From NCBI RefSeq assembly GCF_029215985.1, contig NZ_JAEMVC010000004.1, positions 48,223-112,222 on the forward strand: a stretch of 64,000 nucleotides of DNA, read 5' to 3'. This document shows, piece by piece, positions 51,246 through 61,741 of the stretch; the first letter of the stretch is position 1, and each line of letters begins with the position of its first letter. This DNA is from Sulfurimonas sp. SAG-AH-194-C21 (GTDB lineage: Bacteria; Campylobacterota; Campylobacteria; Campylobacterales; Sulfurimonadaceae). The notes beneath the pieces were generated by a model that saw only the letters and a list, made by a program, of their open reading frames with translations, was not told the DNA's origin and did no database searches. Both the position numbers and the translations under genes were made by a program.

Positions 51246-53228
51246 CTATAACCAATCCTTAAGAGGTTTAGGTTTTCCAAGAAAATAACCCTGCCCATAA
51301 GTGATACCTATCTCTCTTAATGCATCAACATCTTCTTGTGTTTCAACATACTCTGCGACTGTCTCTTGGTTATTAAGCTCTGCTATCTCGTGAATATATT
51401 TTATAACAGCTCTATCCGTAAGGTCATTATGCATATCCTTTACAAAACTGCCGTCTATTTTTACAACATCAAAAGGCATAGATTTAAGATACTCAAATGA
51501 TGCCATACCTGTTCCAAAGTCATCAAGTGCAAGACCAATTCCAACATTTTTAAGCCATACTATAAACTCATTTGCTTTGGCAAAATTTCCAACAGCCGAG
51601 GTCTCTGTAACTTCTAACTCTAGTTTATGCCATGGAAAGTTAAAGTGCATAACTGCTTCTTTTACTTTTGCTTGAAAGTCAGGGTTTGTTAGAGAAGAAC
51701 CTGCAAGGTTTATATGTGCTGAGTGTAGTTTTTCTATATGCTTAGGATTTTGTGTAACAGTCTCTAGGTACGTCCATAAAACCCAAATATCTATCTCGTG
51801 CATCTGTTGATAACGCTGTGCTGTAGGTAAAAAATTATCTGGAGGAATAAAGTTATTGTCCTTATCCCACATTCTAATAAGTATCTCATATGAGTACATA
51901 TCTGTTTCATACTGCAGTGGTACTATGTCTTGTGCAAAAAGTTCAAAACGAGAAGGTCCTGAGAGTAGAGCTTCCTTAATAAACGCAGCAGTTTTAAGTT
52001 CTATGTTAAAGCGTTCAGTAATATCATCCTCTGGATCATATACATAAGACTTATTTCTTCCTTGTGCTTTAGCACTGTAAAGGGCTGAGTTAAGAGCTTT
52101 TATCAACTCTTTAAATGTATACTCAAAGGATTTAAAGTGAACAAAACCGATACTTGCGGAAACACTGTACGATTCATTATCAGAAGTAAAACGAAAATCA
52201 CGTAGTTTTTCAAGACTTTTATCTAAAACATCTAAACCGTCTTTTTCACTAGAATTTTTTAGTAGAACCATAAATGCATCACCATCAACTCTTGAAAAAA
52301 TAGAATTTTTAGGAAGTATTTTTGCATAGTCACTTGCAATCATTTTTAGTAGTTCATCTCCTGCTTGGTAACCAGCTGAGTCATTTATAAGTTTAAACTG
52401 ATCAAGATTGAGAGATAAAAGATTATATGTGAAGCCTGACTCATCTTTTAGTACTGCTTTAATCTGTTCTTCTATAAAGAAACGGTTTTTTATACTTGTA
52501 AGTTGGTCATGCTCTGCTTGAAAGTGTAACTCTTTTGATGAGTCTGCGACCTGTTGCATAAGGTTGTTATATCCACTAAAGAGCTCTTCTATCTCATTTT
52601 TAGCATTTGTTTGTACTAGTGTTATTTTTTCATGTGTTGGATCACTTTTTTTCATAGCATTTAAGAGTTGTGTAAAAGGTTTTGTATAGTTCGCTCCAAG
52701 AAAAAAACTGACGATTAAACCTAAAAGAAGAGCAAAAGGAAAGATACTGATAATGCTCCAAGCTATCTCTTCTTGTGTCTTTTTATGTTCAGCGAGGTCT
52801 ATATCTACGAGTGTATAACCATACACATAACCATCCATACTGAGATCTTTTTTAATATAAAGACTATTTTTTGTAAAGAGTGAAATTTTTTGTAGTACTT
52901 CTTCTTTATGTTTTTTGATATTTGCTATGGAACCATACCTGTAGAGAGTATTATTTAAATCATCTACAAGAACTATACCAACAACACTATGAAATGCCCC
53001 CAACCGATAGCTGATGTCAGAAAAAGCATCTGTAGTAGGATTTAATATGACTTTTAAAAAGTCATTATTAAGAGACTTCGTAACTGATTCAACTTGTGCA
53101 ACTGCACTCTCTTTACTTTGAGAAGATTGTATATTTAAAACACTAAAGAGGGTTGTAAGCTCGACGAGAGTGACAACTAAGGTCATTATTAAAATTAGCT
53201 GCCATTTTATACCAAGTCTATTCCACAT
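51246..53228 (-). CDS. Membrane GGDEF (degenerate)-EAL protein
   Basis: N-terminal TM, periplasmic-like segment, second TM; DQLTSIKNRFFIEEQ...RVDGDAFMVLL; EAL SYEILIRM...LEVTETSAVG...DDFGTGMASFEYLK...VKIDGSFVKD. Confidence 0.9.
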   Translation of the reverse strand: MWNRLGIKWQLILIMTLVVTLVELTTLFSVLNIQSSQSKESAVAQVESVTKSLNNDFLKVILNPTTDAFSDISYRLGAFHSVVGIVLVDDLNNTLYRYGSIANIKKHKEEVLQKISLFTKNSLYIKKDLSMDGYVYGYTLVDIDLAEHKKTQEEIAWSIISIFPFALLLGLIVSFFLGANYTKPFTQLLNAMKKSDPTHEKITLVQTNAKNEIEELFSGYNNLMQQVADSSKELHFQAEHDQLTSIKNRFFIEEQIKAVLKDESGFTYNLLSLNLDQFKLINDSAGYQAGDELLKMIASDYAKILPKNSIFSRVDGDAFMVLLKNSSEKDGLDVLDKSLEKLRDFRFTSDNESYSVSASIGFVHFKSFEYTFKELIKALNSALYSAKAQGRNKSYVYDPEDDITERFNIELKTAAFIKEALLSGPSRFELFAQDIVPLQYETDMYSYEILIRMWDKDNNFIPPDNFLPTAQRYQQMHEIDIWVLWTYLETVTQNPKHIEKLHSAHINLAGSSLTNPDFQAKVKEAVMHFNFPWHKLELEVTETSAVGNFAKANEFIVWLKNVGIGLALDDFGTGMASFEYLKSMPFDVVKIDGSFVKDMHNDLTDRAVIKYIHEIAELNNQETVAEYVETQEDVDALREIGITYGQGYFLGKPKPLKDWL

Positions 53229-53238
53229 TTATGTTCCT

Positions 53239-54099
53239 TTATTTAGCGTTTTGGAGGTTAATTACCGGAAGTTTGAAGTCATTTCCCCACTCTCTCCATG
53301 AAGCATCATAGTTAGATACATTATAACCGAGTTCACGCAAAGCAAAGTAGTTTGTAGCTGAGATTTTACCTATGGCACAGTATATAATGATTTTTTTATT
53401 TTTATCTAAACCTTTATAAAGGTCTTTAAGATCTGTAAGGTCTTTGAGCACTGCACCTTTGTTGTTCGTATCAATGTTGTGGCTTGCTGGAATATTTATA
53501 GCTTTAGGAATATGTCCATAACGTTTAGCAGAAGAAACTTCGCCTTCATAGGCCTTATCTGGACGAGCATCAATGATAATTTGATTTGGATTTCTTGTTG
53601 CTATTTGTGTTGCAAATTTTGTAGCAAGTCTATTGTTATCAATAATAGTAATATAATCACTTTTACTCACAGTGGGTGTCTGTGTCGAAGTCTCAAACTT
53701 TTTGTCTGACCACTGTTTGTATCCTGCGTTTAAAAGTTTTACATCCTTAAACCCATAGACCTCTAATGCCCAAAAAAGACGAGCTGCATCAAAGAATGAT
53801 CCATCGTCGTATATAACTAACTTATCATTTGCATTTAAACCTAAGTTTTGTACAACTTTTTGCATTGTAAATGGATCTGTGAGTTTACCATTAACTTGCA
53901 TGTTGGCATATGTAAGGCCTATTGGAAAGTTTAGAGCACCTATTATATGTCCTTTACTATAAACATCAGCAGCTCTAGTATCTATAAGTTTATAGTTTGT
54001 TCTTTCTTGGTTAAAGCTAGATGCTTCGATACGAAGAGAAGATGCTTGAAGACTGAGGGATGTAAAGAGTAGCACGAAGATGAGAAATAGTGTTTTCAT
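53239..54099 (-). CDS. Exported two-domain rhodanese/thiosulfate sulfurtransferase
   Basis: Signal peptide; LIDTRAADVYSKGHIIGALNFPIG; IIYCAIGKISATNYFALRELGY. Confidence 0.88.
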   Translation of the reverse strand: MKTLFLIFVLLFTSLSLQASSLRIEASSFNQERTNYKLIDTRAADVYSKGHIIGALNFPIGLTYANMQVNGKLTDPFTMQKVVQNLGLNANDKLVIYDDGSFFDAARLFWALEVYGFKDVKLLNAGYKQWSDKKFETSTQTPTVSKSDYITIIDNNRLATKFATQIATRNPNQIIIDARPDKAYEGEVSSAKRYGHIPKAINIPASHNIDTNNKGAVLKDLTDLKDLYKGLDKNKKIIIYCAIGKISATNYFALRELGYNVSNYDASWREWGNDFKLPVINLQNAK

Positions 54100-54163
54100 T
54101 ATGAAATCCTTTATTGCAATTATTCTACATTAAAAAAGATAATATCAACCTATAATAAACAAA

Positions 54164-54580
54164 CTATAAATACATTATTTGTGAGAGGAAAATAATAATG
54201 GCTACGAGACTAAAAGGAAAAAGATGTGCCTTGAAAATCCAAGGTTGAATTCCGAATAATTTTTGATTGATCCCACGAAAACCTAACCATAAACCTAAAA
54301 AGGCTTTAATACTTAAAACTATTTGGAAATAACTCATACCATTATCACTAATCTCACCAAAAACTTGTGAAAAAAGATATAAGCCACTAGCTACTGCAAC
54401 CATAAGAGAGTAGGGTACCACTTTTCGAACATGTATCATGATAGCTTCACGAGCCACTTTATGCTCTTCTTCACTTAAAGTTTGTTTCATTTTTGAGAGA
54501 AAAAGAATATCCACAAAAAGAAATCCTCCGTAAATAAATACAGAGTAGATGTGGATGGTGTGGATGAGTGTATAAAGCAT
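54164..54580 (-). CDS. Small integral membrane protein (CopD/DUF2269-like)
   Basis: 138 aa, four hydrophobic segments, LIHTIHIYSVFIYGGFLFVDILFL. Confidence 0.55.
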   Translation of the reverse strand: MLYTLIHTIHIYSVFIYGGFLFVDILFLSKMKQTLSEEEHKVAREAIMIHVRKVVPYSLMVAVASGLYLFSQVFGEISDNGMSYFQIVLSIKAFLGLWLGFRGINQKLFGIQPWIFKAHLFPFSLVAIIIFLSQIMYL

Positions 54581-55923
54581 TATTTTTGGTAAGATACTTC
54601 GCGTTCAAGTGAGAGTGAACCATCAAAAAGAGTCTGCTCATCATAAGCTTTTGCAATGAGTTGTAAACCAACAGGCATTCCATCTGCATTTTTCATGATA
54701 GGAAGTGAGAGTGCTGGTAATCCAGCGAGGTTTACACTAATAGTGTAAATGTCACTAAGGTACATATCCATAGGCGTTGCAAGTTCACCAAATTTTGGTG
54801 CAACACTTGGAGCAACAGGCGATAAAATCAAATCAACATCTTCAAATATCTTTGCATAATTATCTTTAATGATATGACGTGCTTTTTGTGCTTTTACATA
54901 ATAAGCCTCGTAGTATCCACTAGAGAGTACAAAATTTCCAAGCATAATACGGCGTTTTACTTCATCTCCAAAACCATTACTACGAGTGTTAATAAAAGTC
55001 TCTTCTAGATTTTTACCATCAACACGGTTACCATAACGGATACCATCATAACGAGCAAGATTTGTAGTAGCTTCAGCAGTCGCTGTAATATAATACGCAG
55101 AGATGTCAAACTTAGAGTCTTTCATCTCATGTTCTACTATAGTATGACCTTGAGCTTTTAGTGCTTCTAAAGCTTTAGCATAAGCATCTTTTACATCTTG
55201 GTTTGCACTCTCTAAGTACTTTGGAAGAGAGGCAATACGAAGTTTTCTCTCTGCATTTAATGAGGGAGTCACTTTGTCGTCTTTACCTGCGTTTGTAGAG
55301 TCTTTTTCGCATGAACCAGAGATGATGTCATACAAAATTGCAGCATCTTCAACATTTTGTGTGAGTGGACCAATCTGATCAAGACTAGAAGCATAAGCCC
55401 CTAAACCATAACGCGAAACGCGACCATAAGTAGGTTTCATTCCAACTATTCCACAATAAGCTGCCGGTTGACGAATACTTCCACCCGTATCACTACCAAG
55501 TGCAGCGATAGCAAGACCCGCACCAACAGCAGCAGCAGATCCACCTGAACTTCCCCCTGGCACATATTGAGGATTTATAGGATTCAGTGTTTTACCATAA
55601 AAGCTAGACTCAGTAGTACTTCCCATAGCAAATTCATCCATATTCACACGACCAAATGGAGATAATCCTGCATCTGTAAGTTTGTTGATAACAGTTGCAT
55701 TGTAGGGAGAGATATAACCTTGAAGGATATTTGAAGCAGAAGTAACAGACCAGTCTTTAACTTGAATGTTGTCTTTAATAGCGATAGGCACACCCTCACC
55801 TACATTTTTTACATCAATGTAAGCGTTAAGTGCAGGGTTGGCTTCAATTTTCGCTTTTAAATCATCTTTAAATTTCTTAAGTTCGTCTTTACTCAGCGTA
55901 AGTGCTTTTTTTAATGTAATCAC
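54580..55923 (-). CDS. gatA: Asp-tRNA(Asn)/Glu-tRNA(Gln) amidotransferase subunit A
   Basis: [24 protein letters not shown]...[36 protein letters not shown]. Confidence 0.97.
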   Translation of the reverse strand: MITLKKALTLSKDELKKFKDDLKAKIEANPALNAYIDVKNVGEGVPIAIKDNIQVKDWSVTSASNILQGYISPYNATVINKLTDAGLSPFGRVNMDEFAMGSTTESSFYGKTLNPINPQYVPGGSSGGSAAAVGAGLAIAALGSDTGGSIRQPAAYCGIVGMKPTYGRVSRYGLGAYASSLDQIGPLTQNVEDAAILYDIISGSCEKDSTNAGKDDKVTPSLNAERKLRIASLPKYLESANQDVKDAYAKALEALKAQGHTIVEHEMKDSKFDISAYYITATAEATTNLARYDGIRYGNRVDGKNLEETFINTRSNGFGDEVKRRIMLGNFVLSSGYYEAYYVKAQKARHIIKDNYAKIFEDVDLILSPVAPSVAPKFGELATPMDMYLSDIYTISVNLAGLPALSLPIMKNADGMPVGLQLIAKAYDEQTLFDGSLSLEREVSYQK

Positions 55924-55984
55924 TAAAATTCCTATTTTTTATATTAATAATAGCGATTATATCAAAATGTAGATATAAGGAGTA

Positions 55985-56950
55985 TTAACGGGGTATTGCT
56001 TTTAATAAAAGGTCTTTATCTGTTGCTTTGATAAAACCATAACTCGCATAAATATTCTGTGCATCATTACTTGTTAAATAAGCAAGGTATCTAGAAGCAT
56101 TATATGCATGTTTACCTGTCTTTAATATACCTATAGCATATCCAACTTTATCACCCATATTGTAAGCATCAGATATTTCTACACCTTCAAGTTTACGACC
56201 CTCTTTTTTTGCATGCTCAACTTCTGTTGCCCATACTATTCCAACATCAGCTTTTCCATTCTCTATAAGGTATGGTGTTTCTCTATGGTGTCTTTGTGTG
56301 AAAAATGTTTCACCTTTAATTGCCCAACATCCTTTACACTTTTTATTCGCTGTAACTGCTTCATAAATACCTAGTTTGTCAAGCATTGTTGAACCATAAA
56401 ATTTAAATATTCCCTCTGTTAAAGGATTTGGAAGTGATTTAACTAAAGATTTATTTGCTAAATCTTGAGGACCTTTGATATTTTTAGGATTTCCCTGTGC
56501 AACCATTAGCTCTAACTTATTGTGAGTATAAATCATATAATCATCCATAATGTTTTTCTTCTTAAGTTTTTTAAGGTGTCCAAGATTAACACTGGCAAAG
56601 AGGTCTGGATTCTGTGCAGTTTTAATACCATTAATTGAACCCTGTTTTAAGATTTGTCCTTTTAAAATTTGTCCAGGTGGAATAGTTTCTAGATATATTT
56701 TTTGTATATCTGGATTTTTACTTTGAAAGTCATGGATTAACTCTTCCATTGCCATAAACTGGTTACCAGCAACATAAATAGTTAAATCCGAATTGTACGA
56801 ATCACTAATGTTTCCGTACTCAACATTTTGGTTAATGTGAAAAGTTCTGTAGTCGTGGTTTTGCCCAGCTTCATCTTTTGCAGATAGGTTTACAGATAAA
56901 CAAGAGAGTGTAAGTAATGCTGTCGAAGCAATCTTTGTGTATAATTTCAT
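55985..56950 (-). CDS. Periplasmic solute-binding protein (ModA-like)
   Basis: Signal peptide; LTIYVAGNQFMAMEELIHDFQSKNPDIQ...GKADVGIVWATEVEHA; no adjacent ABC permease/ATPase. Confidence 0.75.
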   Translation of the reverse strand: MKLYTKIASTALLTLSCLSVNLSAKDEAGQNHDYRTFHINQNVEYGNISDSYNSDLTIYVAGNQFMAMEELIHDFQSKNPDIQKIYLETIPPGQILKGQILKQGSINGIKTAQNPDLFASVNLGHLKKLKKKNIMDDYMIYTHNKLELMVAQGNPKNIKGPQDLANKSLVKSLPNPLTEGIFKFYGSTMLDKLGIYEAVTANKKCKGCWAIKGETFFTQRHHRETPYLIENGKADVGIVWATEVEHAKKEGRKLEGVEISDAYNMGDKVGYAIGILKTGKHAYNASRYLAYLTSNDAQNIYASYGFIKATDKDLLLKAIPR

Positions 56951-57016
56951 GTTATAAATCCTTTATGATTTTGATATGAAAAATTATACTCTTGGAGCGT
57001 AAAGAAAGTGTGAAGT

Positions 57017-57673
57017 TTATGTAGGAGTATTTACGAAGTATCTCATGTTTATACTACCAAGCCTATCACCCCATGCGATGTAGGTGATTTTGCGTCCTGC
57101 TTCGACAAAGATATGATTATCTCCAAAGTAGTGTTCAAGGATATCGACAATTTTTTCAGTTTTTGGAAGTGTAACTATCCAGACAAACCCGATAGATTTA
57201 AGTGAAGGTATCTCTTTAGAGCTTCGCATGATGTCTCGTAACTTAGTTTCTATAATAGTGCTTGTATCTTCAGTTGTAAACTTTGAAGTCTCAACAAAGG
57301 CTTCAAGATTATACGTCTCATCCCTTACTTTTTTCCAACGGTCATGTTGGAACTTTTCTACAAAGTTATACTCTGGAGTCGTTTGTTCTTTAAGACAAAC
57401 GCAGTAAGCTGTTTTAATTGCCTCTGGCACATTTTCTCTTAGGTACTTTATCTCATCTTTTGTATAGTTGTTTTTGGAAAATCCTTCTTCGTTAAAGAAG
57501 CTGATTTTTTGTAGTTTTTCTAAGCTTTGTGTATCTGTGATACGGTTTATCTCATTTACAACAGCGGTAGGATAGTTCCCTATCCAAGTCCATTTAGAGT
57601 TTTTTTGAAGAAATTCTACTGTTTTTCTACTGTTTTGAATTCCATTATGTATATCAGATATTATTTTTTTCAT
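57017..57673 (-). CDS. Hypothetical protein
   Basis: Long ORF in a gap between SBP and purE; no recognised motif. Confidence 0.6.
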   Translation of the reverse strand: MKKIISDIHNGIQNSRKTVEFLQKNSKWTWIGNYPTAVVNEINRITDTQSLEKLQKISFFNEEGFSKNNYTKDEIKYLRENVPEAIKTAYCVCLKEQTTPEYNFVEKFQHDRWKKVRDETYNLEAFVETSKFTTEDTSTIIETKLRDIMRSSKEIPSLKSIGFVWIVTLPKTEKIVDILEHYFGDNHIFVEAGRKITYIAWGDRLGSINMRYFVNTPT

Positions 57674-57678
57674 GAGAG

Positions 57679-58209
57679 TTATTTTTTCTTTGGCATCTGT
57701 TGTAAGTAATCTTTATAACCTAGTTCTTGAAGTTTAGAAGATTTATTGTCTACTTCTTGTCTCATGTTTAGTTTATAAGCTGTGATTTTCTCTCTAACAG
57801 AATTATCCATTGCCCCAATAATCTGTGCAGCTAAAATACCTGCGTTTTTTGCACCGTTGATTGCAACAGTTGCAACCGGAACGCCACCGGGCATCTGAAC
57901 GATAGAAAGAAGTGAATCCATACCATCTAAAGATGAACTTCTAACGGGCACACCGATAACAGGGAGAGCTGTCTCAGATGCAACCATTCCGGGTAAGTGA
58001 GCAGCACCACCAGCACCCGCGATGATAACTACTAGACCTCTATCCTCAGCACTTTTTGAGTAAGATATTAACTTCTCGGGCGTTCTATGTGCTGAAACGA
58101 TGTCAACCTCATAAGCAATTCCAAACTCTTCACACATAGCAACGGCTGCACTCATAACTGGAAGGTCAGAGTCACTCCCCATAATAATTCCAACTAATGC
58201 TTTACTCAT
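57679..58209 (-). CDS. purE: N5-carboxyaminoimidazole ribonucleotide mutase
   Basis: GIIMGSDSDLPVM, VSAHRTPEKL, AGAGGAAHLPGMVAS. Confidence 0.97.
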   Translation of the reverse strand: MSKALVGIIMGSDSDLPVMSAAVAMCEEFGIAYEVDIVSAHRTPEKLISYSKSAEDRGLVVIIAGAGGAAHLPGMVASETALPVIGVPVRSSSLDGMDSLLSIVQMPGGVPVATVAINGAKNAGILAAQIIGAMDNSVREKITAYKLNMRQEVDNKSSKLQELGYKDYLQQMPKKK

Positions 58210-59357
58210 ATCTTTTTACTTCCTTTGATTTTTAAAATGTTTTTTGCCTTCATCGCTTTTTCTAAAGCCTTGTCTATATCATCATCTAAAATTGTAATAT
58301 GCCCCATTTTTCTAAATGGTTTTGTGAAAGTTTTTCCATAAAAATGAAAAGAGAGTTCTGGAATCTCTAATGCATCGTGAATACCATCAATAAATGGCTC
58401 ACCAGCATAACCCTCTTCACCAAGTAAGTTAACCATTACAGATGGAGAGAGTAGTTTTGTCGAACCTAAAGGAAGGTTTGTAACAGCACGGATGATTTGC
58501 TCAAACTGAGAGGTTGCACATGCTTCAACAGTATAGTGTCCTGAGTTGTGAGGTCTTGGAGCGATTTCATTTACGAGTATCTCACCACTTTTTGTTAAAA
58601 ATAACTCAACACCAAAAATACCAACACCATCAAGAATTTCTATACATTGTGTAGAAATTTCCACTGCTTTTTCTTCTACTTCTTTAGAGATTTTAGCAGG
58701 TGCCATAACGATGTCACAAATGTTTGTTCTATCATCAAAAAGCATCTCAACAACTGGATAACATTTTATCTGTCCTTCCATATTTCGAGCTACGATGATT
58801 GCTAGTTCTTTATCTATGTCAACAAGTTCTTCTATGAAAGACTCAGCTTGGATGGCGTGAAGTACATCTTCCGCTTTTTTAAGCATCATAACGCCATTGC
58901 CGTCATAACCCTCTAGTTTTGCTTTTTGAACAACAGGAAATCCAAACGCAGCCAAGTCTTCATCTGATGAAACACTTTTGTATTTTGGTACAGGAATACC
59001 GCGTTCATCAAGAAGTTTTTTCTGCTCGTACTTGTTTTGGATAAGTTCTATGACATAAGGGGAGGGGTGGATGATGTGTCCGTTGTCAAACAGTTCTTTT
59101 AAGATAGAAGTCTCAACGTGTTCTAACTCAAAAGTTGTAACATCAGTCTCTTGGACTAACTGCTCCAACATTGCCACGTCATGAAAACCACCCATGATAT
59201 GCTTGTCTGAAACCTGAGCGGCAGGACAGTTAAAAGTAGGGTCAAGTATAGTCACATGAAAACCCATCTTTTTAGCTTTTTGAGACATAATCTTACCGAG
59301 TTGTCCACCACCGATGATACCTAGCTTTAAGTTAGAGTAGTTGAAATTTTTATCCAT
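58206..59357 (-). CDS. purK: 5-(carboxyamino)imidazole ribonucleotide synthase
   Basis: LGIIGGGQLGKIMSQKAKKMGFHVTILDP; ATP-grasp; NEIAPRPHNSGHYT. Confidence 0.96.
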   Translation of the reverse strand: MDKNFNYSNLKLGIIGGGQLGKIMSQKAKKMGFHVTILDPTFNCPAAQVSDKHIMGGFHDVAMLEQLVQETDVTTFELEHVETSILKELFDNGHIIHPSPYVIELIQNKYEQKKLLDERGIPVPKYKSVSSDEDLAAFGFPVVQKAKLEGYDGNGVMMLKKAEDVLHAIQAESFIEELVDIDKELAIIVARNMEGQIKCYPVVEMLFDDRTNICDIVMAPAKISKEVEEKAVEISTQCIEILDGVGIFGVELFLTKSGEILVNEIAPRPHNSGHYTVEACATSQFEQIIRAVTNLPLGSTKLLSPSVMVNLLGEEGYAGEPFIDGIHDALEIPELSFHFYGKTFTKPFRKMGHITILDDDIDKALEKAMKAKNILKIKGSKKI

Positions 59358-59412
59358 TAGTTTCTCTTTGAAGTTTTATAAGAGAGATTTTAACACAATT
59401 CTACTTTGGATA

Positions 59413-60063
59413 TTATTTTGAACGATTTCTCACTTTAGAGACTCTTTTTTTATTTACTTTGTATTTATATGCATCGAGTGCATAAGTGATTTTATCTGAG
59501 AGATGATGGATGTCTTTTACTCTACATACATCACCACTTTGAAAATACTCTCTATTCTCTTCAAACTTACTCATAAGTTCTAAAAAGTCTATGTCTTTTA
59601 AAAATGGATAGAGTGCAACTGAGTGTTCTTCTCCCATCCAGTTTTCTAGTATGCAGATAACTAAAAACTCAGGTAAGTATGCAAGTTGATCTCTATAGTG
59701 TGACTGGATTACTTTTGCCATTACATCATAGTAGTTGATGAGGGCCTCTTCACTTTTAGCAAGTTTCCTAAAAAGAGGAGAACTGTTTGATAACTGTACT
59801 AAGTCTATAAAATAGTCTACATTTACAACACTATCTTCAAGTTTTACTAAGAGGCTTCTCAAAGTGTCATATACATAAGTTGTGTCTGCGTTTGTACCAA
59901 CACTTGCTACATAGTTGGCTTCATCTATCTTAGCAAAGTATCTCTCTAGTGCTGTTCGACAAAAGACAAGTAGTGCTTCTGTCTTTACATCTCTTAGCAT
60001 TGTTGGTTTTACCCTGTTTAAACAGTTGTTTCTCATAAAGTCATTTTTTGGAATGATGCTCAT
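59413..60063 (-). CDS. Hypothetical helical protein
   Basis: Long ORF, no recognised motif. Confidence 0.6.
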   Translation of the reverse strand: MSIIPKNDFMRNNCLNRVKPTMLRDVKTEALLVFCRTALERYFAKIDEANYVASVGTNADTTYVYDTLRSLLVKLEDSVVNVDYFIDLVQLSNSSPLFRKLAKSEEALINYYDVMAKVIQSHYRDQLAYLPEFLVICILENWMGEEHSVALYPFLKDIDFLELMSKFEENREYFQSGDVCRVKDIHHLSDKITYALDAYKYKVNKKRVSKVRNRSK

Positions 60064-60092
60064 TTTAGCTCCTCATATACTTCTAGTTTATT

Positions 60093-61562
60093 TTAATACA
60101 GTGTAAAGTCGTTTTTTAATGATACTAGATTGTTCTCTTTGATGATTTTAAGCATATTAGCGAGTTGCGTAGACTTTGCTTCTTCATCAGCAATAGAACT
60201 CTTCGCTTCCATCTTAAAGTGTTTCATATTTGAGTCTAAGTAACCCGTATTAAATTTACCTGCCATAAAGTCAGCATCTCTTACTATTTCTCTATGAAGT
60301 GGAATGTTCGTTTTAAATCCTTCTATATGGTACTCATCAAGTGCACGTCTCGCTTTGTTAACTACACCCTTCCAATCAAGTGCTGAAACAATTAATTTTC
60401 CAAGCATAGAGTCATAACAAGTTGGAAGTTCGTAGCCTGAGTAAAGAGAAGTATCGAGTCTAACCCCTGGACCACCTGGCGTTAAGTACTTCTTAACAGT
60501 TCCAGCAGTTGGCATAAAGTTGTTTTGAGGGTCTTCTGAGTTGATGCGAAACTCTATGGCATAACCTCTGAAGTTAATCTCTTCTTGTTTATAGAGTAGT
60601 TTATCTCCACCCGCTATCTCTATCATTCTTTGAATGATGTCAACACCGGTTACTATCTCACTCACAGGATGCTCAACTTGAACTCTTGTGTTCATCTCTA
60701 TGAAGTAGATATTGTCTTTTTCATCGAGTAAGAACTCAACTGTACCAACACTTTCATAACCCAAGTCTTTCATCGCGTTTACAGAAATGTCAGCAAGTTT
60801 TTTTCTTGTTGCATCATTTAAAAGAGGTGAGGGTGTTATCTCTATAACCTTTTGGTGACGTCTTTGAATAGAACAATCTCTCTCACCCAAATGAACAACA
60901 TTCCCATAAGCATCGGCTACAACTTGAATCTCTATGTGTCTAGGATTCTCAACATACTTTTCTATGAACACTTCATCTCTTGCGAAGTACTTCATAGACT
61001 CGTTTGTAGCAGAGTCAAACATATCTGAGAAGTCTTTTGCATGATAAACGATTCTCATCCCACGTCCACCACCACCAAACGCAGCTTTTATGATGATAGG
61101 AAAACCAATCTCAGTAGCGATTCTCTCACCCTCGGCTTTATCAACAACTGGAGTGTCAGTTCCTTCAAGAACGGGAACACCAATCTTTTTCATAGCCACT
61201 TTTGAAGCCATCTTATCACCGAATAGTTCTATATGGTGAGGTTGTGGTCCTATAAATATCAAACCATTGTCTGCACAGGCTTGAGCAAATTCAGCACTCT
61301 CTGAAAGAAATCCATAACCAGGATGGATAGCATCACAGTCTGATTTTTTTGCTAAATCAATAATCTTATGATAGTTTAAGTATGCTTCAACAGGATTACC
61401 CATGATAGGGTAACACTCATCTGCTCTTGGAACCCAAACACCATTTACATCAGCTTCTGAAAATACAACAACACTTTTAATCTCTAACTCTTTACAAGCT
61501 CTAATTATCCTCAGTGCTATCTCACCTCTGTTTGCGATTAATACTTTTGATATTTTTGTCAT
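60093..61562 (-). CDS. accC: Biotin carboxylase (acetyl-CoA or pyruvate carboxylase subunit)
   Basis: KVLIANRGEIALRIIRACKEL, ATP-grasp GGGGRGMRIV, EMNTRVQVEHPVSE. Could be pycA-type; not distinguishable here. Confidence 0.9.
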   Translation of the reverse strand: MTKISKVLIANRGEIALRIIRACKELEIKSVVVFSEADVNGVWVPRADECYPIMGNPVEAYLNYHKIIDLAKKSDCDAIHPGYGFLSESAEFAQACADNGLIFIGPQPHHIELFGDKMASKVAMKKIGVPVLEGTDTPVVDKAEGERIATEIGFPIIIKAAFGGGGRGMRIVYHAKDFSDMFDSATNESMKYFARDEVFIEKYVENPRHIEIQVVADAYGNVVHLGERDCSIQRRHQKVIEITPSPLLNDATRKKLADISVNAMKDLGYESVGTVEFLLDEKDNIYFIEMNTRVQVEHPVSEIVTGVDIIQRMIEIAGGDKLLYKQEEINFRGYAIEFRINSEDPQNNFMPTAGTVKKYLTPGGPGVRLDTSLYSGYELPTCYDSMLGKLIVSALDWKGVVNKARRALDEYHIEGFKTNIPLHREIVRDADFMAGKFNTGYLDSNMKHFKMEAKSSIADEEAKSTQLANMLKIIKENNLVSLKNDFTLY

Positions 61563-61741
61563 CTAATGCTCCATGTGATTAAGTACGCAAATTTTAGTAT
61601 GTTTGGTAGAATAACTCTACACATATTTTGCACATAAAGTTATCTATTTTTGTCATAAAAAGACTCTATTAATAACTTTTAATCTCTCTTAAATTGTTAT
61701 ATTGCCTATTTTAGCTATACTATTACAGATGATGAGGGACA

